DNA of 64,000 nt from Hyphomicrobiales bacterium (GTDB lineage: Bacteria > Pseudomonadota > Alphaproteobacteria > Rhizobiales > Rhizobiaceae), in NCBI GenBank assembly GCA_900489925.1, contig UEHQ01000017.1, positions 186,001 to 250,000 of the forward strand, written 5' to 3'. The notes beneath the pieces were generated by a model. It had not been told where the DNA came from. It made no database searches and worked only from the letters and a program-made list of their open reading frames with translations. The position numbers and the translations under genes are program-made. Positions 16,719 through 25,142 of the stretch are shown piece by piece (within the stretch, counting starts at the first letter, position 1; the number at the start of each line of letters is the position of its first letter).

Positions 16719-17641
16719 CCCCGATGCTCGAAGTCCGCAACCTCTCCAAGTTCTTTCCGGTTCGCAACGCGTTTGGCCGCCAGGTCAGCGAGGTCCGCGC
16801 CGTCGACGACGTTTCCTTCTTCGTTCCGCGTGGCTCGGTCTATGGCCTTGCCGGTGAAAGCGGCTCGGGCAAATCGACGATCGCTCGCATGATCATGGGC
16901 CTTGCGCAGCCGACATCGGGCCAGATCCTGATCGATGGCGAACCTGTGCAAGCCGGCCATGGCGCGAGGACGCACGGCAAGAAAGTGCAGATGGTTTTCC
17001 AGAACCCTGGTTCGTCGCTCAATCCGCGCCGTACTGTCGGCCAGTCGATTGCCGTGCCGCTTGACGCGCACGGGCACCCGTCGTCCGATCGCCGCAGGCG
17101 TATCGGCGAATTGCTCGAGATGGTCCAGCTTCCTGCCAATTTTGCCGAGCGTTTCCCCCACGAGCTTTCCGGCGGCCAGAAGCAGCGTGTGGCAATTGCG
17201 CGTGCGCTCGCCGTCGTGCCTCGGCTTGTGGTTCTGGACGAGCCAACCTCGGCGCTCGACGTGTCGGTTCAGGCGAGGGTGATCGACCTTCTTGTCGATC
17301 TCGGTCGACAGCTCGATCTGACCTTCCTCTTCATTTCACACGATCTCAGCCTGATGCGCAATTTCGCCAGCGAGGTCGGCGTCCTTTATCGCGGCAAGCT
17401 CGTCGAGACCGGCTCCACGGCCGATGTCTTCGGCAACCCGCAACATGTCTACACGCAATTGCTTCTGTCCTCCGTGCCGGTGATCTCGGCCGAGGAGGAG
17501 GCGATGCGCCCCAAGATTCCGCTGATCGATGGTGAGATTCCAACGGCCGAGAAGCTCATCGAATTGCGGTCTGGTGGCCACCAGGCAGCAGGTCAGACGT
17601 CGAATACCAAACAAGGTTTCAATGAGGAACAACCAAGATGA
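16715..17641 (+). CDS. Dipeptide-type ABC transporter ATPase (DppF-like)
   Basis: Partner ATPase of 308 residues. Walker A is GESGSGKS, followed by the Q-loop MVFQNPGSSLNPRRTVGQ, signature LSGGQKQRV, Walker B LVVLDEPTSALD and the H-loop FISHDLS. The start overlaps the DppD-like stop (ATGA) and its own stop overlaps the hydantoinase-family start (ATGA). The ATPases, permeases and the enzyme genes are therefore one translationally coupled unit, strong evidence that the importer feeds these enzymes. Confidence 0.94.
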   Translation: MTPMLEVRNLSKFFPVRNAFGRQVSEVRAVDDVSFFVPRGSVYGLAGESGSGKSTIARMIMGLAQPTSGQILIDGEPVQAGHGARTHGKKVQMVFQNPGSSLNPRRTVGQSIAVPLDAHGHPSSDRRRRIGELLEMVQLPANFAERFPHELSGGQKQRVAIARALAVVPRLVVLDEPTSALDVSVQARVIDLLVDLGRQLDLTFLFISHDLSLMRNFASEVGVLYRGKLVETGSTADVFGNPQHVYTQLLLSSVPVISAEEEAMRPKIPLIDGEIPTAEKLIELRSGGHQAAGQTSNTKQGFNEEQPR

Positions 17642-19182
17642 TTAGAATTGGGATCGATGTCGGCGGCACCAATACCGACGCCGTCATCATGGACGGCACG
17701 CAGGTGGTGGCCGGCGTGAAGTCCGCAACGACGGCCGATGTCATGAGCGGCGTGGTCAATGCGCTGAGGGACGTGCTGGCGGCATCGGGCATGGCGGCCA
17801 GCGCTGTCGACGTCGTGATGATCGGCACCACGCATTTCACCAACGCCGTCGTCCAGCGTCGCGACCTTGCGCAGACCGCGGCCGTGCGTCTCGGCCTGCC
17901 CGCGACCTCGTCGCTGCCACCGATGGTCGACTGGCCCGAGGATCTCAAGACCGCGATCGGCAACCATGCCTATCTCGCCCATGGTGGCAACGAATTCGAC
18001 GGGCGCGTGATCTCGCCGCTCAACGAGGAAGAACTCCTCGGCATCGCGGCCGACATCAAGGCCAAGGGCATCAATTCGATCGCGATCACCTCGGTCTTCT
18101 CGCCGGTTTCCAACGAATTCGAGAAGCGGGCCGGCGAGATCTTCGCCAGCGCAATGCCCGATGCACACATTACGCTGTCCAGCGAAATCGGCCGCATCGG
18201 CCTGCTGGAGCGCGAAAACGCCGCGATCATGAATGCCTGCCTGCGTGATCTTTCGGCACACGTCATCGACGCGTTCCGCAATGCCATTACCGAAGCCGGC
18301 ATCAAGGGCCGCTTCTTCCTGACGCAGAACGACGGCACGCTGATGGATGCCGCCTTCGCCGAAAAGTTCCCGGTCCTCACTTTTGCATCAGGCCCGACGA
18401 ACTCCATGCGCGGCGCCGCCTTCCTGTCGGGCGTCCACGACGCGATCGTCGTCGATATCGGCGGCACGACATCGGATGTCGGCTCGCTGCAGAAGGGCTT
18501 CCCGCGCCAGGCAACCGTCGCCGTGGAAGTGGGTGGCGTTCGCACCAACTTCCGGATGCCCGACGTCTTCTCGATCGGTCTTGGCGGTGGTTCGTTGGTC
18601 GTCGAAGACGCAGCGGGGCTGAAGATCGGCCCCACCTCGGTCGGCTACCGGATCAAGACGGAAGCCCTGATTTTCGGCGGCGACACGCTGACGACGACGG
18701 ATATCGCCGTTGCCGCCGGCCATGCCGACCTTGGCGACAAGAGCAAGGTCTCGGGCCTTTCCGAGCAACTGCTGGAACGCGCGCAAAGCAGGATGATCGA
18801 AATGCTCGAGGATTGCGTCGAGCGGTCACGCCTGTCGCCGGAACCCTTGCCGGTCATCGTGGTGGGCGGCGGCTCCATCCTGGTCAACGGTCCGATCGGT
18901 GGGCTGGACATCATCAAGCCGAGCCACTTCGGCGTCGCCAATGCCGTTGGGGCGGCGATTGCCCAGGTCTCCGGCGAAATCGATCGCGTCTACGCGCTGG
19001 CCGAAATCGGCCGTGAGCAGGCGCTTAGCGACGCCAAGGCACGCGCCGTCGATGCCGCAGTGGCCGCGGGTGCCGCGCGCGACAGTGTCGAGATCGTCGA
19101 TGTGGAGGATGTGCCGCTCGCCTATCTTCCGGGCAACGCAACGCGCGTACGCGTCAAGGCTGTGGGTGAACTCCATGTCTGA
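17638..19182 (+). CDS. Hydantoinase/oxoprolinase family protein (HyuA-type N-terminal form)
   Basis: A 514-residue protein of the ATP-dependent hydantoinase/5-oxoprolinase/acetone-carboxylase group. It begins with the phosphate-loop motif GIDVGGTNTDAVIMDG. A second ASKHA-type nucleotide motif is DAIVVDIGGTTSDVG near residue 276, and VVVGGGSILV sits near 405. Full HyuA and 5-oxoprolinase are longer or have a separate B subunit; no HyuB is present here. Instead two DUF917 genes follow, the first overlapping by 8 bp. This hydantoinase-short/DUF917 pairing recurs in genomes, but its substrate is not established to my knowledge. Likely ATP-dependent opening or activation of a cyclic amide (inference). 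Confidence 0.88.
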   Translation: MIRIGIDVGGTNTDAVIMDGTQVVAGVKSATTADVMSGVVNALRDVLAASGMAASAVDVVMIGTTHFTNAVVQRRDLAQTAAVRLGLPATSSLPPMVDWPEDLKTAIGNHAYLAHGGNEFDGRVISPLNEEELLGIAADIKAKGINSIAITSVFSPVSNEFEKRAGEIFASAMPDAHITLSSEIGRIGLLERENAAIMNACLRDLSAHVIDAFRNAITEAGIKGRFFLTQNDGTLMDAAFAEKFPVLTFASGPTNSMRGAAFLSGVHDAIVVDIGGTTSDVGSLQKGFPRQATVAVEVGGVRTNFRMPDVFSIGLGGGSLVVEDAAGLKIGPTSVGYRIKTEALIFGGDTLTTTDIAVAAGHADLGDKSKVSGLSEQLLERAQSRMIEMLEDCVERSRLSPEPLPVIVVGGGSILVNGPIGGLDIIKPSHFGVANAVGAAIAQVSGEIDRVYALAEIGREQALSDAKARAVDAAVAAGAARDSVEIVDVEDVPLAYLPGNATRVRVKAVGELHV

Positions 19183-20254
19183 TTTCAAGCGACTTGAAGA
19201 AGCCGACCTGATGCCGCTTGCCCTGGGGGCAGCACTGCTGGGAACCGGCGGTGGCGGCAATCCCTATGTTGGAATGCTGCGGACGCGGGAACTGCTGCGC
19301 AAGGGCGCCAAGATCGAGATCATGCCGCTCGAAGCCTTGCCCGATGATGCCTGGGTTGCGGAGTGCGGCGGCATCGGCGCGCCTGTCGTGGGCGTCGAGA
19401 AGATCGAGGAGGGCGGCGAGTGCCACCGTGCCGTTATGGCCGTTGAGGAAACCATGGGCATCAAGTGCTCGGCGGTGATCTCGGCTGAAATCGGTGGCGC
19501 CAATTCGATGGAGCCGATCATCGTCGCCGGCCTAGCCGGCATCCCGGTGGTGGACGGCGACGGCATGGGCCGTGCGTTCCCCGAAGTGCAGATGACCACG
19601 TTCTTCATCTACGGGGCCGAACCATCGCCGGCAGCGATTGCCGACGAGAAGGGCAATGTCGTCGTCTTCCGGCATGTCATCGACATGTTCTGGCTGGAAA
19701 AATTTGCTCGTGACGTCTCCGTCGACATGGGGGCAGGGGCCGGCTTTGCAACGGCACCGATGCGCGGCGACTTTGTTCGCAGGACCGCGGTACCCGGAAC
19801 GGTCACGCAGGCGATCAATATCGGCAACACGGTGCTGCGCGCACGCGCAAAGCATCAGAACGTCGTCGAGAAGATCGTTGAAGAGACCGGCGCCAAGCTG
19901 TTCTTCACGGGCAAGATCTCCGACATCGAACGCTCGCTCTCCGGCGGCTTTTCGCGCGGCAAGGCGAAGATTTCGGGGATAGGCGACTGGGCTGGTTCGG
20001 AGGCTGAGATCGCGATCCAGAACGAGAACCTCGTGCTGTGGGTAGATGGCGTTCCCGTCATCATGGTTCCCGACCTGATCATGAACCTCGAACTGGAAAC
20101 GGGCGAACCGATTACCACCGAGATGCTGCGCTACGGGCAGCGTGTCGCGGTCATCGGGTTGCCGGTCCACGATCTCATGAAGACGCCAAGAGCGCTTGAA
20201 ATTGTTGGTCCCAAGGCCTTCGGCTATCCAGACCTCACCTTCAAACCGCTCTGA
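19175..20254 (+). CDS. DUF917 (S-Me-THD-like) family protein, first copy
   Basis: A 359-residue DUF917 protein. Family features are the glycine-rich start ALLGTGGGGNPYVG (near residue 21), GGANSMEPIIVA, PVVDGDGMGRAFPE near 127-140, and a C-terminal domain with VMVPDLIMNLE and GPKAFGYPDL. No signal peptide. The ATG at 19175 overlaps the hydantoinase-family gene by 8 bp. Pfam now links the family, as I recall, to S-methyl-thiohydantoin desulfurase-like proteins; I cannot confirm that activity here. It is a paralogue of the next gene, so the two may form a heteromer. Confidence 0.87.
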   Translation: MSDFKRLEEADLMPLALGAALLGTGGGGNPYVGMLRTRELLRKGAKIEIMPLEALPDDAWVAECGGIGAPVVGVEKIEEGGECHRAVMAVEETMGIKCSAVISAEIGGANSMEPIIVAGLAGIPVVDGDGMGRAFPEVQMTTFFIYGAEPSPAAIADEKGNVVVFRHVIDMFWLEKFARDVSVDMGAGAGFATAPMRGDFVRRTAVPGTVTQAINIGNTVLRARAKHQNVVEKIVEETGAKLFFTGKISDIERSLSGGFSRGKAKISGIGDWAGSEAEIAIQNENLVLWVDGVPVIMVPDLIMNLELETGEPITTEMLRYGQRVAVIGLPVHDLMKTPRALEIVGPKAFGYPDLTFKPL

Positions 20255-20268
20255 CAGGGGAGAGAGCT

Positions 20269-21351
20269 ATGAAGATCCTGCGCACAGTCTACGCAGAGGA
20301 CTTAGAAGACATCGCCATCGGCGGCGCCATTCTCGGCACCGGTGGCGGCGGCGACCCCTATGTCGGCAAGCTGATGGCACAACAGGCAATCCGTCAGCAT
20401 GGACCGGTAAAGATCGTTGATGTCGAGGAGCTGCCGAACGATGCGCTCGTCGTTCCCGTCTGCATGATGGGCGCACCGACGGTCATGACCGAAAAGCTGC
20501 CCCAGGGCGAAGAACTCATCAATGCGTTCCGCCAGCTTGAGCAGTTGATGGGCCGGAAGATCGACGCGGTCCTGTGCGGCGAGGCCGGTGGCGTCAATTC
20601 CACGACGCCGTTCGTCGTGGCGGCGATGACCGGTCTGCCGCTGGTCGATGGAGATGGCATGGGCCGCGCCTACCCGGAACTCCAGATGGTGACCTTCACC
20701 ATGCACGGCGTTTCGGCCACGCCCATGGTGCTTTGCGACGACAAGGGCAACTCGATCGTGCTCGAGACCGTCAGCAACGCCTGGACCGAGAGGCTCGCCC
20801 GCGCGGCGACGGTCGAAATGGGCGGATCGGCGCTGCTGGCCTTCTATCCGATGAGCGGAGCGGTCGCGAAGAAGGCGGTCGTGCGCGGCACGCTCACCCT
20901 TTGTGCCAATCTTGGCCTGACGCTTCGCCAAGCACGCGCGCAGCATGCCGACCCGGTCGATGCCATCGTCGAGATGCTGGGCGCGAAAGTGATCTTCCAT
21001 GGCCGCGTGCGCGACATCGATCGTCGAACAGTAGGGGGCTTCGCGCGTGGATCGGCTCGGTTCGACGGCGTGGAGGATTGGCGTGGCCACAGCTTCAAGC
21101 TCGACTTCCAGAACGAGTTTCTGATGGCCGAGCGTGATGGAGAGATCCTAGTGACAACGCCGGAACTCATCACACTTCTCGAGGCAGACAGCGGTAATCC
21201 TGTCACGGCCGATGCCTTGAAATATGGGCTGAGGTTGGTGGCGCTGGCCTTCCCATGCAACGAGCAGTGGCGTACGCCCGAAGGTATTGCGCTCGTCGGG
21301 CCACGCTACTTCGGCTACGACATCGACTACAAGCCGTTCGATTTCGCCTAA
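20269..21351 (+). CDS. DUF917 (S-Me-THD-like) family protein, second copy
   Basis: A 360-residue paralogue of the preceding gene, 14 bp downstream, with GGGGAGAG as ribosome site. The same landmarks recur: AILGTGGGGDPYVGKLMAQ, GGVNSTTPFVVAAMTGLPLVDGDG, FHGRVRDIDRRTVGGFARGSA and GPRYFGYDIDYKPF. The proteins are clearly homologous but diverged throughout, arguing for division of labour rather than a recent duplication. Last gene of the importer/hydantoinase unit; a hairpin follows. Confidence 0.87.
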   Translation: MKILRTVYAEDLEDIAIGGAILGTGGGGDPYVGKLMAQQAIRQHGPVKIVDVEELPNDALVVPVCMMGAPTVMTEKLPQGEELINAFRQLEQLMGRKIDAVLCGEAGGVNSTTPFVVAAMTGLPLVDGDGMGRAYPELQMVTFTMHGVSATPMVLCDDKGNSIVLETVSNAWTERLARAATVEMGGSALLAFYPMSGAVAKKAVVRGTLTLCANLGLTLRQARAQHADPVDAIVEMLGAKVIFHGRVRDIDRRTVGGFARGSARFDGVEDWRGHSFKLDFQNEFLMAERDGEILVTTPELITLLEADSGNPVTADALKYGLRLVALAFPCNEQWRTPEGIALVGPRYFGYDIDYKPFDFA

Positions 21352-21385
21352 GGCGCCGCGGCCGGTACCCTTTTCAAGCGATGGG

Positions 21386-21417
21386 CAGGCCAGTTCACGC
21401 TAGCGCGAACTGGCCTG
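21386..21417. terminator. Bidirectional hairpin terminator
   Basis: CAGGCCAGTTC (21386-21396) pairs with GAACTGGCCTG (21407-21417) around a 10-nt loop. It lies between the convergent second DUF917 gene and the EF-hand gene and probably serves both. Confidence 0.65.
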
Positions 21418-21424
21418 TTCTGCG

Positions 21425-22162
21425 TCATATGCTGAGGAGTTCCTCGGTCGTGCTGCCGGTATAATCGTCGGCATAGCTGAATGGCGAAGCCAATGCCTTT
21501 TGAATGGCCGAGGTGAACTGCTCTTCCGTCAGCGATCCGCTGCTCTCGGTGTCGAGGCTTTCGAACAAGTCGGACGCCTGCGGCTCACTCATGTCATCAG
21601 GCCGCGCAGCAACGAACTCAGCTTCGCTGACCGTACCGTCGCCATCGGTGTCAAGCGCTGAAAACGCCTCCGACAGGTCATCGTCGCTTGGCATCGGCGG
21701 CGGCGGAGGCGGCTGCGAAGGGCGTTGCATGAGCTCGGCCAAGGCGTCGGTCGACAGCGATCCGGTGCCTTCCGTGTCAAAACTCGAGAACAGTGCGGAC
21801 GCCTGCTCTTCGCTGACATCAGACGGCCGCGCCGCGACGAATTCCGCCGCGGTGATGCTGCCGTCACCGTCAGTATCCATTGAAGAGATCATGTCCTGTT
21901 GAGGATTGCTCTCGGAATTGCTGGTGTCGGTCGATCCACCGCTCTGCAGGTTGAGAATGAGCGACATCAGCTGCGAAATCAGTGTCGCGGCGGCATTGGA
22001 ATAATCGGTATCGCTGTCATCGGTGCTCGAGGATGTCGAACTGCTGCAACCGGTATTCGACGACAACAGCGACGAGACGGAATCGGAACTATCGGTCGAA
22101 CTCGTGGACGTCGTCAGGTACTGGCGGTAACTGCTACTTGATACGGATGAGATGCTTGTCAC
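21425..22162 (-). CDS. EF-hand calcium-binding protein
   Basis: About 245 residues with four EF-hand loops in two pairs: DTDGDGSITAAE, DTEGTGSLSTDA, DTDGDGTVSEAE and DTESSGSLTEEQ. Loops 1 and 3 have canonical calcium ligands; 2 and 4 are weaker. The N-terminal 80 residues are almost entirely Ser, Thr, Asp and Tyr with one hydrophobic helix (AAATLISQLMSLILNLQ), and a proline run (PPPPPP) separates the pairs. An ATG at 22237 would add 25 residues, but the GTG at 22162 has GGAG well placed and gives the more natural start VTSISSVSSSS. No Sec signal. Related proteins are sometimes called XopAW-like type III effectors, but nothing here proves secretion. Confidence 0.85.
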   Translation of the reverse strand: MTSISSVSSSSYRQYLTTSTSSTDSSDSVSSLLSSNTGCSSSTSSSTDDSDTDYSNAAATLISQLMSLILNLQSGGSTDTSNSESNPQQDMISSMDTDGDGSITAAEFVAARPSDVSEEQASALFSSFDTEGTGSLSTDALAELMQRPSQPPPPPPMPSDDDLSEAFSALDTDGDGTVSEAEFVAARPDDMSEPQASDLFESLDTESSGSLTEEQFTSAIQKALASPFSYADDYTGSTTEELLSI

Positions 22163-22237
22163 GGGGGGCGCTCCGGCAAAGGCGTGAGAAGGACATGCGT
22201 CGAATGGTTCGCCGACGCGACAACAGCACCAATTCAT

Positions 22238-22620
22238 CGGTGAACGCTTAAGTATTTACGAGAACCATCAGTACTGTAATTAATCACGACGCAAGCTTGT
22301 GCGAACATTGCGAGGCGCTGGGCCATCAATTGCCCCAATCCAATGCGCAGTTCACAAGGCTATGCGGCGTCGCTGATGCCATGAGCACGAACCCGGTGCC
22401 ACGAGCGAAAAGCCCTTTCACTGCTTGATTCTTGAGCCATGCCGCGACCACGGCCTGGCGCCGATTGAAAGTTGACCTAACCACAAATATTTTTACGCGC
22501 AAATATTTTAAAGTTGACGCGCGCAAAGTTTGGTGATGAATAGGCGACGTCGGTTGGCGAGGAGGCCGCCAATGTCGACGGTCTGCCAACTGGCCTCACT
22601 CAAAGTTCCGGGAGGAAATC
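22238..22620 (+). promoter_or_regulatory. Promoter region of the sugar importer operon
   Basis: No gene is supported in this 383-bp gap. Its right part is AT-rich, with two direct copies of CAAATATTTT (from 22484 and 22500, 16 bp apart) and two TTGAC hexamers (22472 and 22514). TTGACG-N17-TGAATA (22514-22542) is a reasonable promoter, which would place the CAAATATTTT pair just upstream of it as an operator. GGGAGGAAATC directly before the TTG at 22621 is a strong ribosome site that fixes that unusual start. Confidence 0.5.
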
Positions 22621-23511
22621 TTGCTAATTTCTCGTTTCGCAAAGTCGCTTTTGGTATCCGCCGCATTCGTGATTGCTGCCGCCGGCGCCCATGCCGAAGG
22701 CATCGGCGCGTCCCTGTTGACGCAGCAGCATCCGTTCTACAACGAACTCGCCAAGGCGATGACGGCAGAAGCGAAAGCCAAGAACGTTCCGCTCGAAATC
22801 TCGATCGCCAATCAGGATCTCAACAAGCAGCTCGCCGACATCGAAGACTTCATCGTCAAGGGCGTCGACGTCATCGTCATGTCTCCGGTTGACAGCAAGG
22901 GCGCGCTCGCTGCCGTCATGCGCGCACAGGCCGCTGGGATCAAGGTTATCACCGTCGATGTTCCGGTCGAAGGCGCCCAGGTTGCGTCCTACATCGGCAC
23001 CGACAACTATGCAGGTGGCGTGAAGGCTGGCGAACTGATGGCCGAGCAGCTCGGCAACAAGGGCAACGTCGCGATCATCGACTACCCGCTGGTCCAGTCC
23101 GTCGTCAACCGCGTCAACGGCTTCAAGGAAGCCATTGCCAAGCACCCCGACATGAAGATCGTGTCGATCCAGACCGGCATCACGCGCGCTGAAGCGCTTG
23201 CCGTCGCACAGAACATGCTGCAGGCAAATCCCGACATCAACGGCATCTTCGGCTTTGGCGACGACGCAGCGCTTGCCGCCGCTGTCGCAGTCAAGTCCGC
23301 CAACCTGTCGGGCAAGGTAAAGGTCATCGGCTTCGATGGCATGCCTGAAGCGCTGGGCGCCGTGGACAAGGATCCCGACATGGTCGGCGTCATCCAGCAG
23401 TTCCCCGATCAGATGGGCAAGCTGGCTGTTGACACCGCGATCAAGGTTTCGGCTGGCGAGACGGTTCCTGCCGAGCAGCCGATTGTCCCAGGTGTCTACA
23501 CCAAGAAGTAA
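22621..23511 (+). CDS. Sugar ABC transporter substrate-binding protein (RbsB-like)
   Basis: Periplasmic sugar-binding protein of 296 residues (Peripla_BP_4, ribose/galactose type). It starts with TTG, supported by the near-consensus GGGAGGAA before it and by the signal peptide it creates (LISRFAKSLLVSAAFVIAAA, cleavage near AHAEG). The mature part has LTQQHPFYNELAKAM, a first-strand ligand segment, and VIMSPVDSKGALAAV, DVPVEGAQVASYIGTDNYAGG and GFGDDAALAAAVAV. First gene of the importer/kinase/epimerase operon. The context suggests D-tagatose or a related ketohexose as ligand. Confidence 0.93.
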   Translation: MLISRFAKSLLVSAAFVIAAAGAHAEGIGASLLTQQHPFYNELAKAMTAEAKAKNVPLEISIANQDLNKQLADIEDFIVKGVDVIVMSPVDSKGALAAVMRAQAAGIKVITVDVPVEGAQVASYIGTDNYAGGVKAGELMAEQLGNKGNVAIIDYPLVQSVVNRVNGFKEAIAKHPDMKIVSIQTGITRAEALAVAQNMLQANPDINGIFGFGDDAALAAAVAVKSANLSGKVKVIGFDGMPEALGAVDKDPDMVGVIQQFPDQMGKLAVDTAIKVSAGETVPAEQPIVPGVYTKK

Positions 23512-23624
23512 GTCTGTCGTTTAAACGCCCTCCCAAGGCGCCTTGCTCAAGGGCAAGGACTGCTTGCCCCGGCGGCTTTGTTCACCCGAGCCAAGCCGCC
23601 GGGAAGCAGGTGAAAGGTGATGAC

Positions 23625-25142
23625 ATGGATAATACCGGCGATGCCGCCATTCTTGAGATCAAGAATGTAACGAAAGTCTTCGGCGCGGTGACTGCGCTGA
23701 AAAACATGCAGCTGACGGTTCGGCCCGGACGCGTTCATACGATTCTCGGCGAAAACGGCGCCGGCAAGTCGACCCTGATGAAGATCCTTGCAGGTGTCTA
23801 CCAGCCGACTACGGGCGACATCAGGCTTGATGGCAAGCCCTATGCGCCGGCCAACCCCCAGGACGCCGCAAAAGCCGGCCTCACGATCGTGTTCCAGGAA
23901 CTCAGCCTGTGCAACAACCTGACGGTTGCCGAGAACATCCTGGCGACACGCGAGCCTTCCAAGGCTGGCTTCATCAACGACAAGGCACTGGCACGCAGAG
24001 CCGCAGCGATCGTTGCGGACCTCAAGCTGCCCGTCTCGGTCGGCGACAAGGTGGGGGATCTCTCGATTGCCCAAAGACAGCTTGTAGAAATCGCCAAGGG
24101 TCTCAGCGTCGATGCCAAGGTCGTCATTCTCGACGAGCCCACGTCATCATTGAGCGACAGCGAAGCCGAGATCCTGTTCGACATCATCGCGCGGCTGAAA
24201 GCGCGCGGCGTGGCGATCATCTACATCTCGCACCGCATGGAAGAAATCATGCGGCTAAGCGATGACATCACCGTCGTTCGCGATGGCAGCTACATCACGA
24301 CGCGCGAAAAGAAAGACGCAACCATCGAGGCGCTGATTGCGATGATGGTCGGTCGCGACATGAACGAGATCTACCCGCCTCGCGACGTGCCCGCGCCGGA
24401 GCGGACCGCGCCGGCCGTCCTTGCGGTCAAGAACCTGTCGCGCGCGGAAGAATTCGAAAACATTTCGTTCGACGTGCGAGCCGGGGAGATCGTCGGCTTC
24501 TTCGGCCTGATCGGATCTGGCCGCTCCGAGGTCATGAACGCCATCTTCGGCATGAAGCAGATTTCCGGTGGATCCGTCGCTATCGACGGCGTTGAGTTGG
24601 ATATTGGCTCGCCCGTCGCGGCGATCAATCGCGGCATCGGCTTCGTGACCGAAAACCGCAAGGAAGAGGGGCTGGTCCTCAGCCACAGCGTTGAGGCCAA
24701 CATCTCGATGGTGGCACTGAAGCGCTATGCGAACCCCCTTGGCTTCCTCAAGCGGAGAAGCGAACGCAACGCGGCTCTGGACGAGGTGAAGCGCCTGGCG
24801 ATCAAGACAGCTTCGCTCGACACCGCCGCAGGATCCCTTTCCGGCGGCAATCAGCAGAAGATCGTGCTGGCCAAGTGGCTGCTCACGAAACCCAAGATTC
24901 TGATCCTCGACGAACCGACGCGCGGCGTCGATGTCGGGGCGAAATTCGAAATCTACAAGATCATTCGCCAACTGGCGGCGCAGGGCACCGCGATCGTGCT
25001 CATTTCCTCCGAACTTCCTGAGATCATCGGCATGAGTGACCGCGTCGTCGTCATGAGCGAGGGGCGCACGACGGCAACAATGTCGCGCGACCAGATTTCT
25101 CCGGAGACCATCATGAGCTTTGCGACGGGAGTTGTATCATGA
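23625..25142 (+). CDS. Sugar ABC transporter ATP-binding protein (RbsA-like, double ATPase)
   Basis: A 505-residue tandem ATPase. First half: Walker A GENGAGKS, Q-loop VFQELSL, Walker B VVILDEPTSSLSD. Second half: degenerate P-loop GLIGSGRS, signature LSGGNQQK, Walker B LILDEPTRGVDVG, as usual for RbsA/XylG proteins. The ATG at 23625 follows AAGGTGA; an in-frame GTG 5 codons earlier is less likely. The gap after the binding-protein gene is 113 bp, and the stop overlaps the permease start (ATGA). Energises import by the adjacent permease. Confidence 0.95.
   Translation: MDNTGDAAILEIKNVTKVFGAVTALKNMQLTVRPGRVHTILGENGAGKSTLMKILAGVYQPTTGDIRLDGKPYAPANPQDAAKAGLTIVFQELSLCNNLTVAENILATREPSKAGFINDKALARRAAAIVADLKLPVSVGDKVGDLSIAQRQLVEIAKGLSVDAKVVILDEPTSSLSDSEAEILFDIIARLKARGVAIIYISHRMEEIMRLSDDITVVRDGSYITTREKKDATIEALIAMMVGRDMNEIYPPRDVPAPERTAPAVLAVKNLSRAEEFENISFDVRAGEIVGFFGLIGSGRSEVMNAIFGMKQISGGSVAIDGVELDIGSPVAAINRGIGFVTENRKEEGLVLSHSVEANISMVALKRYANPLGFLKRRSERNAALDEVKRLAIKTASLDTAAGSLSGGNQQKIVLAKWLLTKPKILILDEPTRGVDVGAKFEIYKIIRQLAAQGTAIVLISSELPEIIGMSDRVVVMSEGRTTATMSRDQISPETIMSFATGVVS

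Noticed and set aside
22326..22589. 87-aa minus-strand frame upstream of the sugar importer
   Set aside because: It covers the likely operator and promoter, has random-looking composition and no ribosome site.
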